NCBI RefSeq assembly: GCF_003865135.1
Contig: NZ_BHZC01000001.1
Span: 2,542,001-2,606,000 of the forward strand
Origin: Streptomyces chrestomyceticus JCM 4735
Lineage (GTDB): Bacteria; Actinomycetota; Actinomycetes; Streptomycetales; Streptomycetaceae
Direction of reading: 5' to 3'
DNA: 64,000 bases
The notes under the pieces: generated by a model
Database searches by the model: none
What the model was told of the DNA's origin: nothing
What the model saw: only the letters and a program-made list of their open reading frames with translations
Made by a program: the position numbers and the translations under genes
In this document: one piece after another, positions 12,819 through 20,665 of the stretch
How positions within the stretch are numbered: position 1 is the stretch's first letter
How the letters are laid out: the number at the start of each line of letters is the position of its first letter

Positions 12819-13349
12819 TCAGTCGGCGGCGGTGGCAGGCACCGGGACCGCCGGCTGCCCGGCGCCCCCTTCGCACCCGCACTCCCGCGCGGGCGCCGCC
12901 CGCTCGCTCTGCTCCCGCAGCTCGGCGATGGCCGCCTCGAAGTCTTCCAGCGAGTCGAAGGCGCGGTACACGCTCGCGAAGCGCAGGTACGCGACGAGGT
13001 CGAGTTCTTGCAGCGGGCCCAGTATGGCCAGCCCGACGTCGTGGGTGGACAGCTCGGCGCTGCCGGTTGCGCGCACGGCCTCCTCGACCCGCTGCCCCAG
13101 CTTGGCGAGGGCGTCCTCGGTGACCGGCCGGCCCTGGCACGCCTTGCGTACGCCGGCGATGACCTTGTTGCGGCTGAACGCCTCGGTGACCCCGCTCCGC
13201 TTGATCACCATCAGTGACGCCGTCTCGATGGTGGTGAAACGGCGGGAGCAGTCCGGGCACTGACGGCGCCGGCGGATCGAAGTGCCGTCATCGGTGGTAC
13301 GGCTGTCGACCACCCGGCTGTCGGGGTGCCTGCAGAAGGGGCAATGCAT
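12819..13349 (-). CDS. nrdR: Transcriptional repressor NrdR
   Basis: ATP/dATP-sensing repressor of ribonucleotide reductase genes. The 176-residue protein from the ATG at 13349 starts [17 protein letters not shown] and has the zinc-ribbon cysteine pairs CPFC (3-6) and CPDC (31-34), followed by an ATP-cone domain with [20 protein letters not shown]. The C-terminal tail of about 25 residues ([20 protein letters not shown] and beyond) is longer than in most NrdR proteins and contains two extra cysteines. The frame is open upstream to 13496, but the family always begins with MxCPFC. It is the first gene of the nrdR-nrdJ unit. Confidence 0.96.
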   Translation of the reverse strand: MHCPFCRHPDSRVVDSRTTDDGTSIRRRRQCPDCSRRFTTIETASLMVIKRSGVTEAFSRNKVIAGVRKACQGRPVTEDALAKLGQRVEEAVRATGSAELSTHDVGLAILGPLQELDLVAYLRFASVYRAFDSLEDFEAAIAELREQSERAAPARECGCEGGAGQPAVPVPATAAD

Positions 13350-13491
13350 GAATTCACCCTCCTCACCCTCGAAAATTACGGTCGTACGCCCACGGTCCCG
13401 GCGTACGGCTGATGACCTCCGGGCCGCCCTCACGGGCCCCTCGGAGCGACCCCAAGCATAGGCGATCCCGGGAGCCCCGAAAGACACCAGC

Positions 13492-13539
13492 ACCACAACT
13501 TCTGGGCAGCCGTAGTCATCAAAGCACTACATGTGGTGT
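13492..13539. promoter_or_regulatory. Candidate pair of NrdR boxes
   Basis: Two related 16-bp imperfect inverted repeats: ACCACAACTTCTGGGC at 13492-13507 and GCACTACATGTGGTGT at 13524-13539. The second reads ACACCACATGTAGTGC on the nrdR strand, close to the ACACnAnATnTnGTGT-type NrdR consensus as I recall it. Their starts are 32 bp apart, about three helical turns, the usual NrdR spacing. They lie 143-190 bp upstream of nrdR, so autoregulation of nrdR-nrdJ is likely. Confidence 0.6.
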
Positions 13540-13814
13540 CGGGAGGTCATCCGCGTCCCCTGCGTGTCGCAGCGGGGCGGGCCGTCGGGGGCCGCGCGGA
13601 GGGCCGCCGACGAGGGTACGGGACGGGACCCGGGGGCGGCTCCGGCGGGGCGGGGATGACAGAATCGGCACGTCGCGGCGCCCGACCGGGCCCGGCGGGA
13701 CGGCTCGCACGCCCGGCCATCAGCTCGGGGCGAAGAGTACCGCAATGACCCGAATTGCCTTTCGGCTATACACCTAAGCCCGTGATCAGGTCAGCTAATC
13801 CTGAAATTTTCACT

Positions 13815-13855
13815 CGAACGTGTGTTTGGCGCAACCTTTCGAAAGCAACTACCGT
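13815..13855 (+). promoter_or_regulatory. lexA promoter with overlapping SOS box
   Basis: CGAACGTGTGTTTG at 13815-13828 fits the Gram-positive LexA box pattern CGAACRNRYGTTYG at every position. Its last three bases overlap a -35-like TTGGCG at 13826-13831. An 18-bp spacer leads to a -10-like TACCGT at 13850-13855. LexA bound here would block RNA polymerase, giving autoregulation of lexA. The SOS box is strong; the exact promoter hexamers are a proposal. Confidence 0.75.
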
Positions 13856-13891
13856 TGGCTAACTAGGGAGCACATTCCGAGAGGGGCCGAC

Positions 13892-14680
13892 GTGACCACC
13901 ACCGCAGACAGCGCCACCATCACCGCCCAGAGCCACTCCCAGAGCCGATTCGATCCGACCCGGAAACCGCCGATGGACGACGCCATGAACCCCGAGGGGC
14001 AGAAGCCAGCCCGCTCACTGCCCGGCCGTCCTCCAGGCATCCGCGCCGACAGTTCGGGACTCACCGACCGACAGCGCAGGGTCATCGAGGTCATCCGGGA
14101 TTCCGTCCAGCGTCGCGGCTATCCGCCGTCCATGCGCGAGATCGGCCAGGCGGTGGGGCTGTCCAGCACCTCGTCCGTCGCCCACCAGCTCATGGCTCTG
14201 GAGCGCAAGGGTTTCCTGCGCCGCGACCCGCACCGCCCCCGGGCGTACGAGGTCCGCGGCTCCGACCAGCCGAGCAGCGCGCCCACCGACACGGCCGGCA
14301 AGCCCGCCGCGTCCTACGTCCCGCTCGTCGGACGGATCGCCGCGGGCGGTCCCATCCTCGCCGAGGAGTCGGTCGAGGACGTCTTCCCGCTGCCCCGGCA
14401 GTTGGTCGGCGACGGCGAACTGTTCGTCCTGAAGGTCGTCGGTGACTCGATGATCGAAGCCGCGATCTGCGACGGCGACTGGGTCACCGTGCGCCGCCAG
14501 CCCGTGGCGGAGAACGGCGACATCGTCGCCGCCATGCTGGACGGCGAGGCCACGGTCAAACGCTTCAAGCGCGAGGACGGCCATGTCTGGCTGCTCCCGC
14601 ACAACGCCGCGTACCAGCCCATTCCCGGCGACGAGGCCACCATCCTCGGCAAGGTGGTGGCGGTGCTGCGGCGGGTCTGA
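13892..14680 (+). CDS. lexA: SOS response repressor LexA
   Basis: Represses DNA-damage genes and self-cleaves when bound to RecA filaments. The 262-residue protein from the GTG at 13892 follows GAGAGGGG closely. A disordered lead of about 55 residues precedes the winged-helix domain ([20 protein letters not shown], then [20 protein letters not shown]). The peptidase S24 domain has the Ala-Gly cleavage site in [14 protein letters not shown], the catalytic Ser in [10 protein letters not shown] and the catalytic Lys in GEATVKRF. All functional residues are present. The gene is transcribed alone, with its own SOS box upstream and a strong terminator after the stop. Confidence 0.97.
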   Translation: MTTTADSATITAQSHSQSRFDPTRKPPMDDAMNPEGQKPARSLPGRPPGIRADSSGLTDRQRRVIEVIRDSVQRRGYPPSMREIGQAVGLSSTSSVAHQLMALERKGFLRRDPHRPRAYEVRGSDQPSSAPTDTAGKPAASYVPLVGRIAAGGPILAEESVEDVFPLPRQLVGDGELFVLKVVGDSMIEAAICDGDWVTVRRQPVAENGDIVAAMLDGEATVKRFKREDGHVWLLPHNAAYQPIPGDEATILGKVVAVLRRV

Positions 14681-15064
14681 CCCCTCCCCTCGACCGAGCC
14701 CCGGGACCACTGCGCCGGTCCCGGGGCTTGCCTTTGCGCCTAAGCCGGCGCCGCTTTCGCGGAGGGGGCTGGGCGTCGTGGGGGTTGCTCAATTGATGGT
14801 GGGGGTTAGTGCGGGGTGGGGTGGGGTCCAGGGGGGCGGGCCGCGGGAGGTGCTGGTGGGCGTGCGGCGAACGTCCCCTGGCCGTCCGCACGGGATGGCG
14901 CGGTGGCTGGCCGAACGTGGAGTGGCCCGTACGTCCCCGGCGGCGCGGGTTCCGTGAGGGAGCGGCGCCGGGGGCTGAGGGGGCGGCTGGGGGCGGCTGT
15001 GATGCCGCTACGTCCCCGGGGGGCGGGTGGAGGGTGGGGTTCCGTTTGGTGGCTGCGGGGGCGG
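14681..15064. other. Intergenic region between lexA and dinG
   Basis: Apart from the lexA terminator, this convergent gap is a G-rich, low-complexity stretch on the + strand. Open frames in it have no recognisable protein content. I see no gene. Confidence 0.5.
14697..14728 (+). terminator. Terminator after lexA
   Basis: A perfect 12-bp stem, AGCCCCGGGACC at 14697-14708 paired with GGTCCCGGGGCT at 14717-14728, with an eight-base loop. It begins 17 bp after the lexA stop and is followed by TGCCTTTG. This is a convincing intrinsic terminator for lexA. Confidence 0.88.
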
Positions 15065-17038
15065 TCACGCCTCTTCTGTGGCTTTGGCTGCCGCGTCGAT
15101 GGCGGCCAGGGAGCGGCGGACCTGGTTGCGGTCGGTGGTGTACCAGAACTCGGGCATGGACCGGCGCAGGAACGAGCCGTAGCGGGCGCGCTCGACGCGC
15201 GGGTCCAGTACGGCGACTACGCCGCGGTCGCCCGTGGCGCGCACGAGGCGGCCCGCTCCCTGGGCCATGAGCAGGGCGGCGTGGGTCGCCGCGACCGCCA
15301 TGAAGCCGTTGCCGCCGGCCTCCTCCACGGCCTTCTGCCGGGCGCTCATCAGGGGATCGTCGGGGCGCGGGAACGGCACCCGGTCCATGACCACGAGCTG
15401 GCAGTTCGGGCCCGGCACGTCGACGCCCTGCCACAGCGAGAGGGTGCCGAACAAGCACGTACGGGCGTCCGCGGCGAAGGTACGGATCAGTTCGCCGAGG
15501 GTCTCCTCGCCCTGGAGGAGGATCGGCATGTCAAGCCGCCCTCGGAGGTTCTCGGCGGCGGCCTGGGCGGCGCGCATGGAGGAGAACAGGCCGAGCGTAC
15601 GGCCGCCGGCGGCCTCGATCAGTTCGGCCAGCTCGTCGAGCATGTCCGTACGGCTGCCCTCGCGGCCCGGCTGGGCGAGGTGCTTGGCGACGTAGAGGAT
15701 GCCTTGCTTGCCGTAGTCGAACGGGGAGCCGACGTCCAGGCCCTTCCACTGCGGGACGTCCTCGCCCTCCGTGCCCTCCGGGGCCAGGCCCAGGGAGGCG
15801 CCGACGCCGTTGAAGTCCCCGCCCAGCTTGAGGGTGGCTGACGTGAGCACGACGGAACGGTCGGCGAAGAGCTTCTCCCGGAGCAGGCCGGAGACGGACA
15901 GCGGCGCGACGCGCAGCGAGGCGCCGAAGCGGTCGTGGCGCTCGTACCAGACGACGTCGTACTCGGAGCCGTTGGCGATGCGCTCGGCGACGGCGTGGAC
16001 GTTCTCGACGGAGGCGAGGGCCTGCTTGCGTACGGCGTCCTCGTCCTGGACGGACTTGTCGCGGGTCGAGCCGAGGGCCGAGATCACCGTACGGGCCGCG
16101 TCCCGCAGCGCCATCAGGCAGTACCCGAGATCCTCGGGGATCTCCTCCAGGCGGCCGGGCAGGGCCAGCTCCATCAGGCGCTCGAAGGTCTCCGAGGCGG
16201 TCTGGAGCTGGTCGGCGGCCTTCTCGTTGACCAGCTTCGCGGCCCGCTTGACGGCCCGGTTGACCTGGCCGGGGGTGAGCTCCCCGGTGGCCACGCCGGT
16301 GACCCGGGAGACCAGCTCGTGGGCCTCGTCGACGATCAGTACGTCGTGCTGGGGCAGCACCGGGGCGCCCTCGATGGCGTCGATGGCCAGCAGGGCGTGG
16401 TTGGTGACGATCACGTCGGCGAGCTTGGCGCGCTCGCGGGCGGCCTCGGCGAAGCACTCCGCGCCGTACGCGCACTTCGAGGCGCCCAGGCACTCGCGCG
16501 AGGAGACCGAGACCTGCCCCCAGGCGCGGTCGGAGACGCCGGGGGTGAGGTCGTCACGGTCCCCGGTCTCCGTCTCGTCCGCCCAGTCGCGCAGCCGCAG
16601 CAGGTCCTTGCCCAGCTTGCTGGTGGGCGTCGCGTGCTCGAAGGGGTCGAAGAGGCCCTCTTCCTCCTCCTGCGGGACGCCCTCGTGCAGCCGGTGCAGG
16701 CAGACATAGTTGGAGCGGCCCTTGAGCATGGCGAACTGCGGACGGCGGCGTAGCTGCGGATGCAGGGCCTCGACCGTGCGCGGCAGGTCGCGCTCGACGA
16801 GCTGGCGCTGGAGCGCGAGGGTGGCGGTGGCCACCACCACACGGTCGCCGTGGGCCAGCGCCGGCACCAGGTAGCCGAGCGACTTCCCGGTGCCGGTGCC
16901 GGCCTGTACGAGCAGGTGGGAGCTGTCTTCGACCGCTTCGGCGACGGCTTCGGCCATGGCGACCTGGCCGGGGCGCTCGGTGCCGCCGACAGCGGTGACG
17001 GCGGCGTGCAGCAGATCGGGGAGGGAGGGCTTCGTCAT
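15065..17038 (-). CDS. dinG: DinG/XPD-type ATP-dependent DNA helicase
   Basis: Superfamily 2 helicase, 657 residues, related to damage-inducible DinG and XPD. Walker A is AGTGTGKS at 46-53, Walker B is the DEAH box LIVDEAHELVSRV, and motif VI appears as MAQGAGRLVRATGDRG. Four cysteines (SNYVCLH, SRECLGASKC and GAECF) occupy the positions that hold the 4Fe-4S cluster in XPD-family enzymes, so a cluster-dependent helicase is expected. It starts at the ATG at 17038. I saw no SOS box in the upstream 60 bp. It is convergent with lexA. The symbol rests on family resemblance. Confidence 0.9.
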   Translation of the reverse strand: MTKPSLPDLLHAAVTAVGGTERPGQVAMAEAVAEAVEDSSHLLVQAGTGTGKSLGYLVPALAHGDRVVVATATLALQRQLVERDLPRTVEALHPQLRRRPQFAMLKGRSNYVCLHRLHEGVPQEEEEGLFDPFEHATPTSKLGKDLLRLRDWADETETGDRDDLTPGVSDRAWGQVSVSSRECLGASKCAYGAECFAEAARERAKLADVIVTNHALLAIDAIEGAPVLPQHDVLIVDEAHELVSRVTGVATGELTPGQVNRAVKRAAKLVNEKAADQLQTASETFERLMELALPGRLEEIPEDLGYCLMALRDAARTVISALGSTRDKSVQDEDAVRKQALASVENVHAVAERIANGSEYDVVWYERHDRFGASLRVAPLSVSGLLREKLFADRSVVLTSATLKLGGDFNGVGASLGLAPEGTEGEDVPQWKGLDVGSPFDYGKQGILYVAKHLAQPGREGSRTDMLDELAELIEAAGGRTLGLFSSMRAAQAAAENLRGRLDMPILLQGEETLGELIRTFAADARTCLFGTLSLWQGVDVPGPNCQLVVMDRVPFPRPDDPLMSARQKAVEEAGGNGFMAVAATHAALLMAQGAGRLVRATGDRGVVAVLDPRVERARYGSFLRRSMPEFWYTTDRNQVRRSLAAIDAAAKATEEA

Positions 17039-17079
17039 AGCGTTGCCACCCTACGCGGGCCCACTGACAATCTGCTCGG

Positions 17080-19236
17080 TCACGGGTGGTGGAGGGGGTT
17101 CGGCACGGTGCCGTGGACGGCGGCGTGCGGGCGCTGGGCACGGTCGCGGTATCCGTCGAGGTGGAGTCGGTTGCGGTTCAGGCAGAGCCGGGCGATGCGG
17201 GGGGTGAGCAGGTCGAAGGTCTCGTGGCGTTTCTTCAGGTGCGGGAAGCGCCCCTGGTGGCGCAGGATCTCCGCCCGTACGAGCGACCAGAACTCGGCCT
17301 CCGGGACCGCCAGTTGCTGCTCGCACAGCGGGGCGAGGTAGCGGAAGACCCCGACGAAGAGACCGGAATGGATGAACTGGGTGAGGAAGTCCGGCGGTTC
17401 GGTGAGCAGCACCGCGCGGACGTCGGCGGGCATGGTGGCGTGCTCCGGCAGCGGCTCGGCGCTGGTGTTGACGTCGTCGACGAAGTCCTTGACCGCGAGG
17501 CGGGTGGGGACGTCCTGCTGGTCGAAGACGACGATGGCGTTCTCGCCGTGCGGGGAGAAGACCGTGCCGTATTGGTAGAGGAAGTGCAGCAGGGGCGGCA
17601 GCAGGGCGGCGAAGAGGCGGCGCAGCCAGACGCGGGGTGCCAGGCCGGAACGGTGCACCAGCTCGGCTGTTAAAGCCCGCCCGTACGGGTCGGTCTGCAG
17701 GAGCGCGGCCAAGGTGCGGGCCCGCTCCCCCGGGTCCAGACAGCGGCTGATCGGCTCCCGCCAGATACAGCCCAGCAGTTCCTTGTACTGGTACGGGACG
17801 CCGGGCAGCCGGTCGTACAGGGGGTGTTCGACGGTGACGGACGCGGTCTCGCCGAGCAGGATCACCCGGGTCTCGTCGCGCAGGTACGGGTCCGCGTCGC
17901 GCAGGCCGTGGACCCAGGCGGTGACGGCGGGGGCGGCGATGGTGCGTTCGGTCGGCAGGCCGCGCCAGACCAGGGTGTTGAGGACGGAGAGCGGAAGCTT
18001 GACCGTACGGGCCCTGGGGCGGCTGAGGTTGAGGAAGGTGCGGATGGACTGCTGGGGCAGCCGCAGGTCGTTGTCAGTGGTGAGTGGGACGATGGATTTG
18101 TCGGCGAGTTGGGGGGCGAAGAGGGGCGCGACGGTCTCGTCCCACTGCCAGGGGTGGACGGGGAGGTAGAGGTAGTCGGCGGGGTCGAGGCCCTGCGAGG
18201 AGAGGGTACGGGTGAAGGCGGCACGGACCGCGGGGGTGAGTTCATCGGCGTAGAGACGATCAGGGGTGGCCAGGGCCGGGATGCCCCGGTAGACGGCCAG
18301 CCGGCGGTGCGCGGCGATCCAGGGCAGCCGCTGCGGGGTGCGGGCCTCGGGTGACCAGACGGCGGCGTCGGCCGCCGAGAAGCCCAGCCGTCCCTTGTTG
18401 GCGACGAGCCAGGGGTGGCCGGTCTGGTGGCCTTCCAGTGCGGCGTAGTCGAGGTCGGCGAGCTCCGCCGCGCTGAGGGCCGTGGCGTCCAGCCGGGTGT
18501 CGGCGGCGAGCGTGGCGGTCAGCTCGCGGATGAGGTGGCCGGTCGTGTCACCGGACAGGCCCAGGACGTTGTCGTGGGCGTGGAAGAGGAAGTGAAGGGG
18601 GTCGCCTGTGGGGGTGATGGAGTCGGGGTCGACACGCCAGTGCCCGTACGCGCCACGCCGGGCCCGGAAGCGGTAGGTGACGTCGTCGGTCAGCCGTAGA
18701 CGGTAGGGGCGGGAGTCGTCGGCAGTGCCGTCGGTGATGCCGTCAGGGGTACCGCCGGAGGTGCTGCCGGGGGCGCCGTGTCCGTCGCGCGGTCCGGGGA
18801 CGGAGGCGGCGCTCAGGTCGGATTCCGGGGTGACGACCTCCTCGTACGCGAACTCCGCCAGGGTCTTGGCGAGCAGCCGGCGAGCGGCTCTCTGCCATGC
18901 GCGGTGGCTGTCCGTGCCGCCGCCGGGCGGCTCGTCCCCGGGGGCTTCGGATGTTCCGGAAGCTCCGGGGGCGGGGAAGGCGTGGCCGGTGTCGGTGGGG
19001 GCGACGGCCGCGGGGTGGGCGGCGTCCGGGTTGCCCGAGGCAGGGGCGGGCCCGGAGGCGGGAACGGGCCCGGAGGCGGGGTCGGGGTCGCCTACGCCGG
19101 GGCGGCTGAGATGGCTGCCGCCGGGAGCGGTGACCTCGGGGCTGTCGGCGCCGCGGTTGCGGGGGCCCGGGCTGTCGCTGCCGGGGTCACCGGCGCCGGA
19201 AGCGGGGCTATGGAGGGGTTCGGAAGAAGGACGCAA
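17080..19236 (-). CDS. IucA/IucC family siderophore synthetase (second in cluster)
   Basis: NRPS-independent siderophore (NIS) synthetase, which activates a carboxylate with ATP and condenses it with an amine or alcohol. The 718-residue protein starts at a TTG at 19236, well supported by CAGGAGT six bases upstream. Residues 1-110 are Gly/Pro/Ser-rich and probably disordered. The synthetase domain has GHQTGHPWLVANKGRLGFS, PVHPWQW, a KLPLSVLNTLVWRGLP nucleotide-site segment, and HGENAIVVF followed by AVKDFVDDVN. All core motifs are intact. The C-terminus ends VPNPLHHP, nearly the same as the other synthetase of the cluster. It is the last gene of the leftward unit. The acid substrate, citrate or another, cannot be told from the sequence. 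Confidence 0.9.
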   Translation of the reverse strand: MRPSSEPLHSPASGAGDPGSDSPGPRNRGADSPEVTAPGGSHLSRPGVGDPDPASGPVPASGPAPASGNPDAAHPAAVAPTDTGHAFPAPGASGTSEAPGDEPPGGGTDSHRAWQRAARRLLAKTLAEFAYEEVVTPESDLSAASVPGPRDGHGAPGSTSGGTPDGITDGTADDSRPYRLRLTDDVTYRFRARRGAYGHWRVDPDSITPTGDPLHFLFHAHDNVLGLSGDTTGHLIRELTATLAADTRLDATALSAAELADLDYAALEGHQTGHPWLVANKGRLGFSAADAAVWSPEARTPQRLPWIAAHRRLAVYRGIPALATPDRLYADELTPAVRAAFTRTLSSQGLDPADYLYLPVHPWQWDETVAPLFAPQLADKSIVPLTTDNDLRLPQQSIRTFLNLSRPRARTVKLPLSVLNTLVWRGLPTERTIAAPAVTAWVHGLRDADPYLRDETRVILLGETASVTVEHPLYDRLPGVPYQYKELLGCIWREPISRCLDPGERARTLAALLQTDPYGRALTAELVHRSGLAPRVWLRRLFAALLPPLLHFLYQYGTVFSPHGENAIVVFDQQDVPTRLAVKDFVDDVNTSAEPLPEHATMPADVRAVLLTEPPDFLTQFIHSGLFVGVFRYLAPLCEQQLAVPEAEFWSLVRAEILRHQGRFPHLKKRHETFDLLTPRIARLCLNRNRLHLDGYRDRAQRPHAAVHGTVPNPLHHP

Positions 19237-19723
19237 GGCGGGACTCCTGGGGACGAGACCTGAGCGACACGGATGGTGCGCGGAGAGAAGGGGTCAGGTG
19301 TGGAGACGCGGGCAGTGCGAAGGGGGCGGGTGGAGGGGGTTGAGGGGTGTGAGGGATTGGAGGTGCAGGAGATGTTGGAGAGAGGCGAGTGGTCGTGCGG
19401 GCTGTGGGTGGGGGTGGGGCGTCCGAGGGGGCTGTCGGCGGAGATGGTGGCCGGGAGGTGGCATGGGGTCGGTCGGCCGTACGGGGGCAACAGGCGGCCG
19501 GGGGTCGGGAGACGGTACGAAGTCGGCCGGCCGTACCGGGACAGCAGGCGGCCGGAGGTCGAGGGACGGCACCAGGTCGGAGGGCGGCATGAGTTCGGCA
19601 GGCCGTACGAGGTGGGTGGGCCGTACCGGGTAGGCAGGCGGGCCGGGGCCGCGAGGGCGTTGGAGGGCAGGTGGAGGCCGCCGGCGAGGGGGCGTCGGCG
19701 GTGAGGGCGGAGGGCGGGGACGG
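19237..19723. other. Intercistronic gap in the siderophore cluster
   Basis: 487 bp between the acyltransferase gene and the second synthetase gene. Several GC-rich frames are open, and the minus-strand one near 19294-19746 encodes a VRPxDxVPSxDxRPP-like repeat peptide. This looks like a by-product of the tandem DNA repeats rather than a gene, because there is no clear ribosome binding site. The repeats are listed separately. Confidence 0.5.
19475..19637. repeat. Imperfect tandem repeats (period about 54 bp)
   Basis: GGCCGTACGGGGGCAACAGG begins at 19475 and recurs in altered form as GGCCGTACCGGGACAGCAGG at 19529, with the following 30 bp also related. Shorter GGCCGTAC-led copies begin at 19601 and 19619. 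The array is minisatellite-like and sits inside the siderophore operon. Confidence 0.65.
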
Positions 19724-20479
19724 TCACAGGAGGTGGCGGTGGGCACGGTCGCGGATCATGAGGGCCGCGCGCTTGGTGGGCAGGTCGATCTCGTCGCCGT
19801 AACGGAAGCCGGCGCCGAGGAAGGCGGCGACGGAGGGGACGTTGCGCAGGTCGGGCTCGGCGATCACTCGGCCGCACTGCGGACGGTGGTCGAGTACGAG
19901 GTCGGCGGCGGCCCGCAGCAGTGTGGTCCCGATGCCGCGCCCCCGGTCGGCGACGCCCCCGATCAGCAGGTGCAGTCCGGTGTCGTGCGGACGGGCCGGG
20001 TAGTGGCGGGCGATCGGGTCCAGGTCGGCGCGGTAGACCTCCCAGTAGCTCATGGGGACACCGCTCAGTACGCCGAGGCAGGACACGCTGCGTCCGTCGC
20101 CGTCGAGTTGGGCGCGCAGGTGGGCGGCGGTGATCTCCTGGGGCCCGGCCAGTTCCCAGAACGCCGCGACGGCCGGGTCGTTCATCCAGGCGGAGATCAG
20201 CGGCAGGTCACGTTCGAGGCGTACCGGTACGAGTTGGAACGGCCCGGCGGCGGTGGCCGCGGGCCCCCAGCCGGCGATGTGGTCGAGCAGGACCCCGTCA
20301 CCCGGGCTGTCGGCCGGGTCGGTGGAGGCGGCGAAGGGCGCCTCGGTGAACAGCGCCGTGATGTCGGGCGGCAGGTGCAGGTCGAGGGTGTCGTCGAGCG
20401 CGTCGTCCGGAGAGGCTTCGAGGGGGTGGTCGAAGGCTTCCTCGGATCCTGGATCGATGCCGGATTCGGTGGGGGGCAC
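19724..20479 (-). CDS. AlcB/IucB-type GNAT acyltransferase
   Basis: GNAT-fold protein of the class that N-acylates hydroxylamine or amine side chains during hydroxamate siderophore synthesis. The 251-residue protein starts at a GTG at 20479 behind GGAGAGAG. Residues 1-75 are an acidic, variable lead. The catalytic domain has PLISAWMNDPAVAAFWELAG, SYWEVYRADLDPIARHYP, the acetyl-CoA-binding LLIGGVADRGRGIGTTLLRA and the late VIAEPDLRNVPSVAAFLGAGF. This order is typical of IucB, AlcB and MbtK-like proteins. It lies between the two synthetase genes. Its presence suggests acylation of the diamine, as in aerobactin- or schizokinen-type siderophores, although no N-hydroxylase gene is nearby. Confidence 0.85.
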   Translation of the reverse strand: MPPTESGIDPGSEEAFDHPLEASPDDALDDTLDLHLPPDITALFTEAPFAASTDPADSPGDGVLLDHIAGWGPAATAAGPFQLVPVRLERDLPLISAWMNDPAVAAFWELAGPQEITAAHLRAQLDGDGRSVSCLGVLSGVPMSYWEVYRADLDPIARHYPARPHDTGLHLLIGGVADRGRGIGTTLLRAAADLVLDHRPQCGRVIAEPDLRNVPSVAAFLGAGFRYGDEIDLPTKRAALMIRDRAHRHLL

Positions 20480-20665
20480 GATGGCGCTCTCTCCTTTCCG
20501 GGCCTCCTCACGAGGTCACGGGGTGGGCGGGCGGGGAGTCGGGGAACCGGCGGGATGAGGGACGGAAGGGGGAGAGACGGCCCGACGCGCTCGGGCGCCG
20601 GGCCGGGGGCGAGGTGGAGCAGGGGCTGGGACAGGGACAGGGACAGGGCTGGGGCTGGGCGGGGG

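Larger units (their letters stand above)
13350..13891. other. Divergent nrdR-lexA control region
   Basis: 542 bp between the starts of nrdR and lexA. It holds the NrdR box pair near 13492-13539 and the lexA SOS box and promoter near 13815-13855. The middle is GC-rich and I find no further gene; a TATA-like AT-rich patch at 13740-13815 is unusual for this DNA and fits a promoter region. Confidence 0.6.

Noticed and set aside
19294..19746. Possible Pro/Arg repeat protein on the minus strand in the siderophore operon gap
   Set aside because: The peptide repeat merely follows the DNA tandem repeat, overlaps the acyltransferase gene end and lacks a ribosome binding site.
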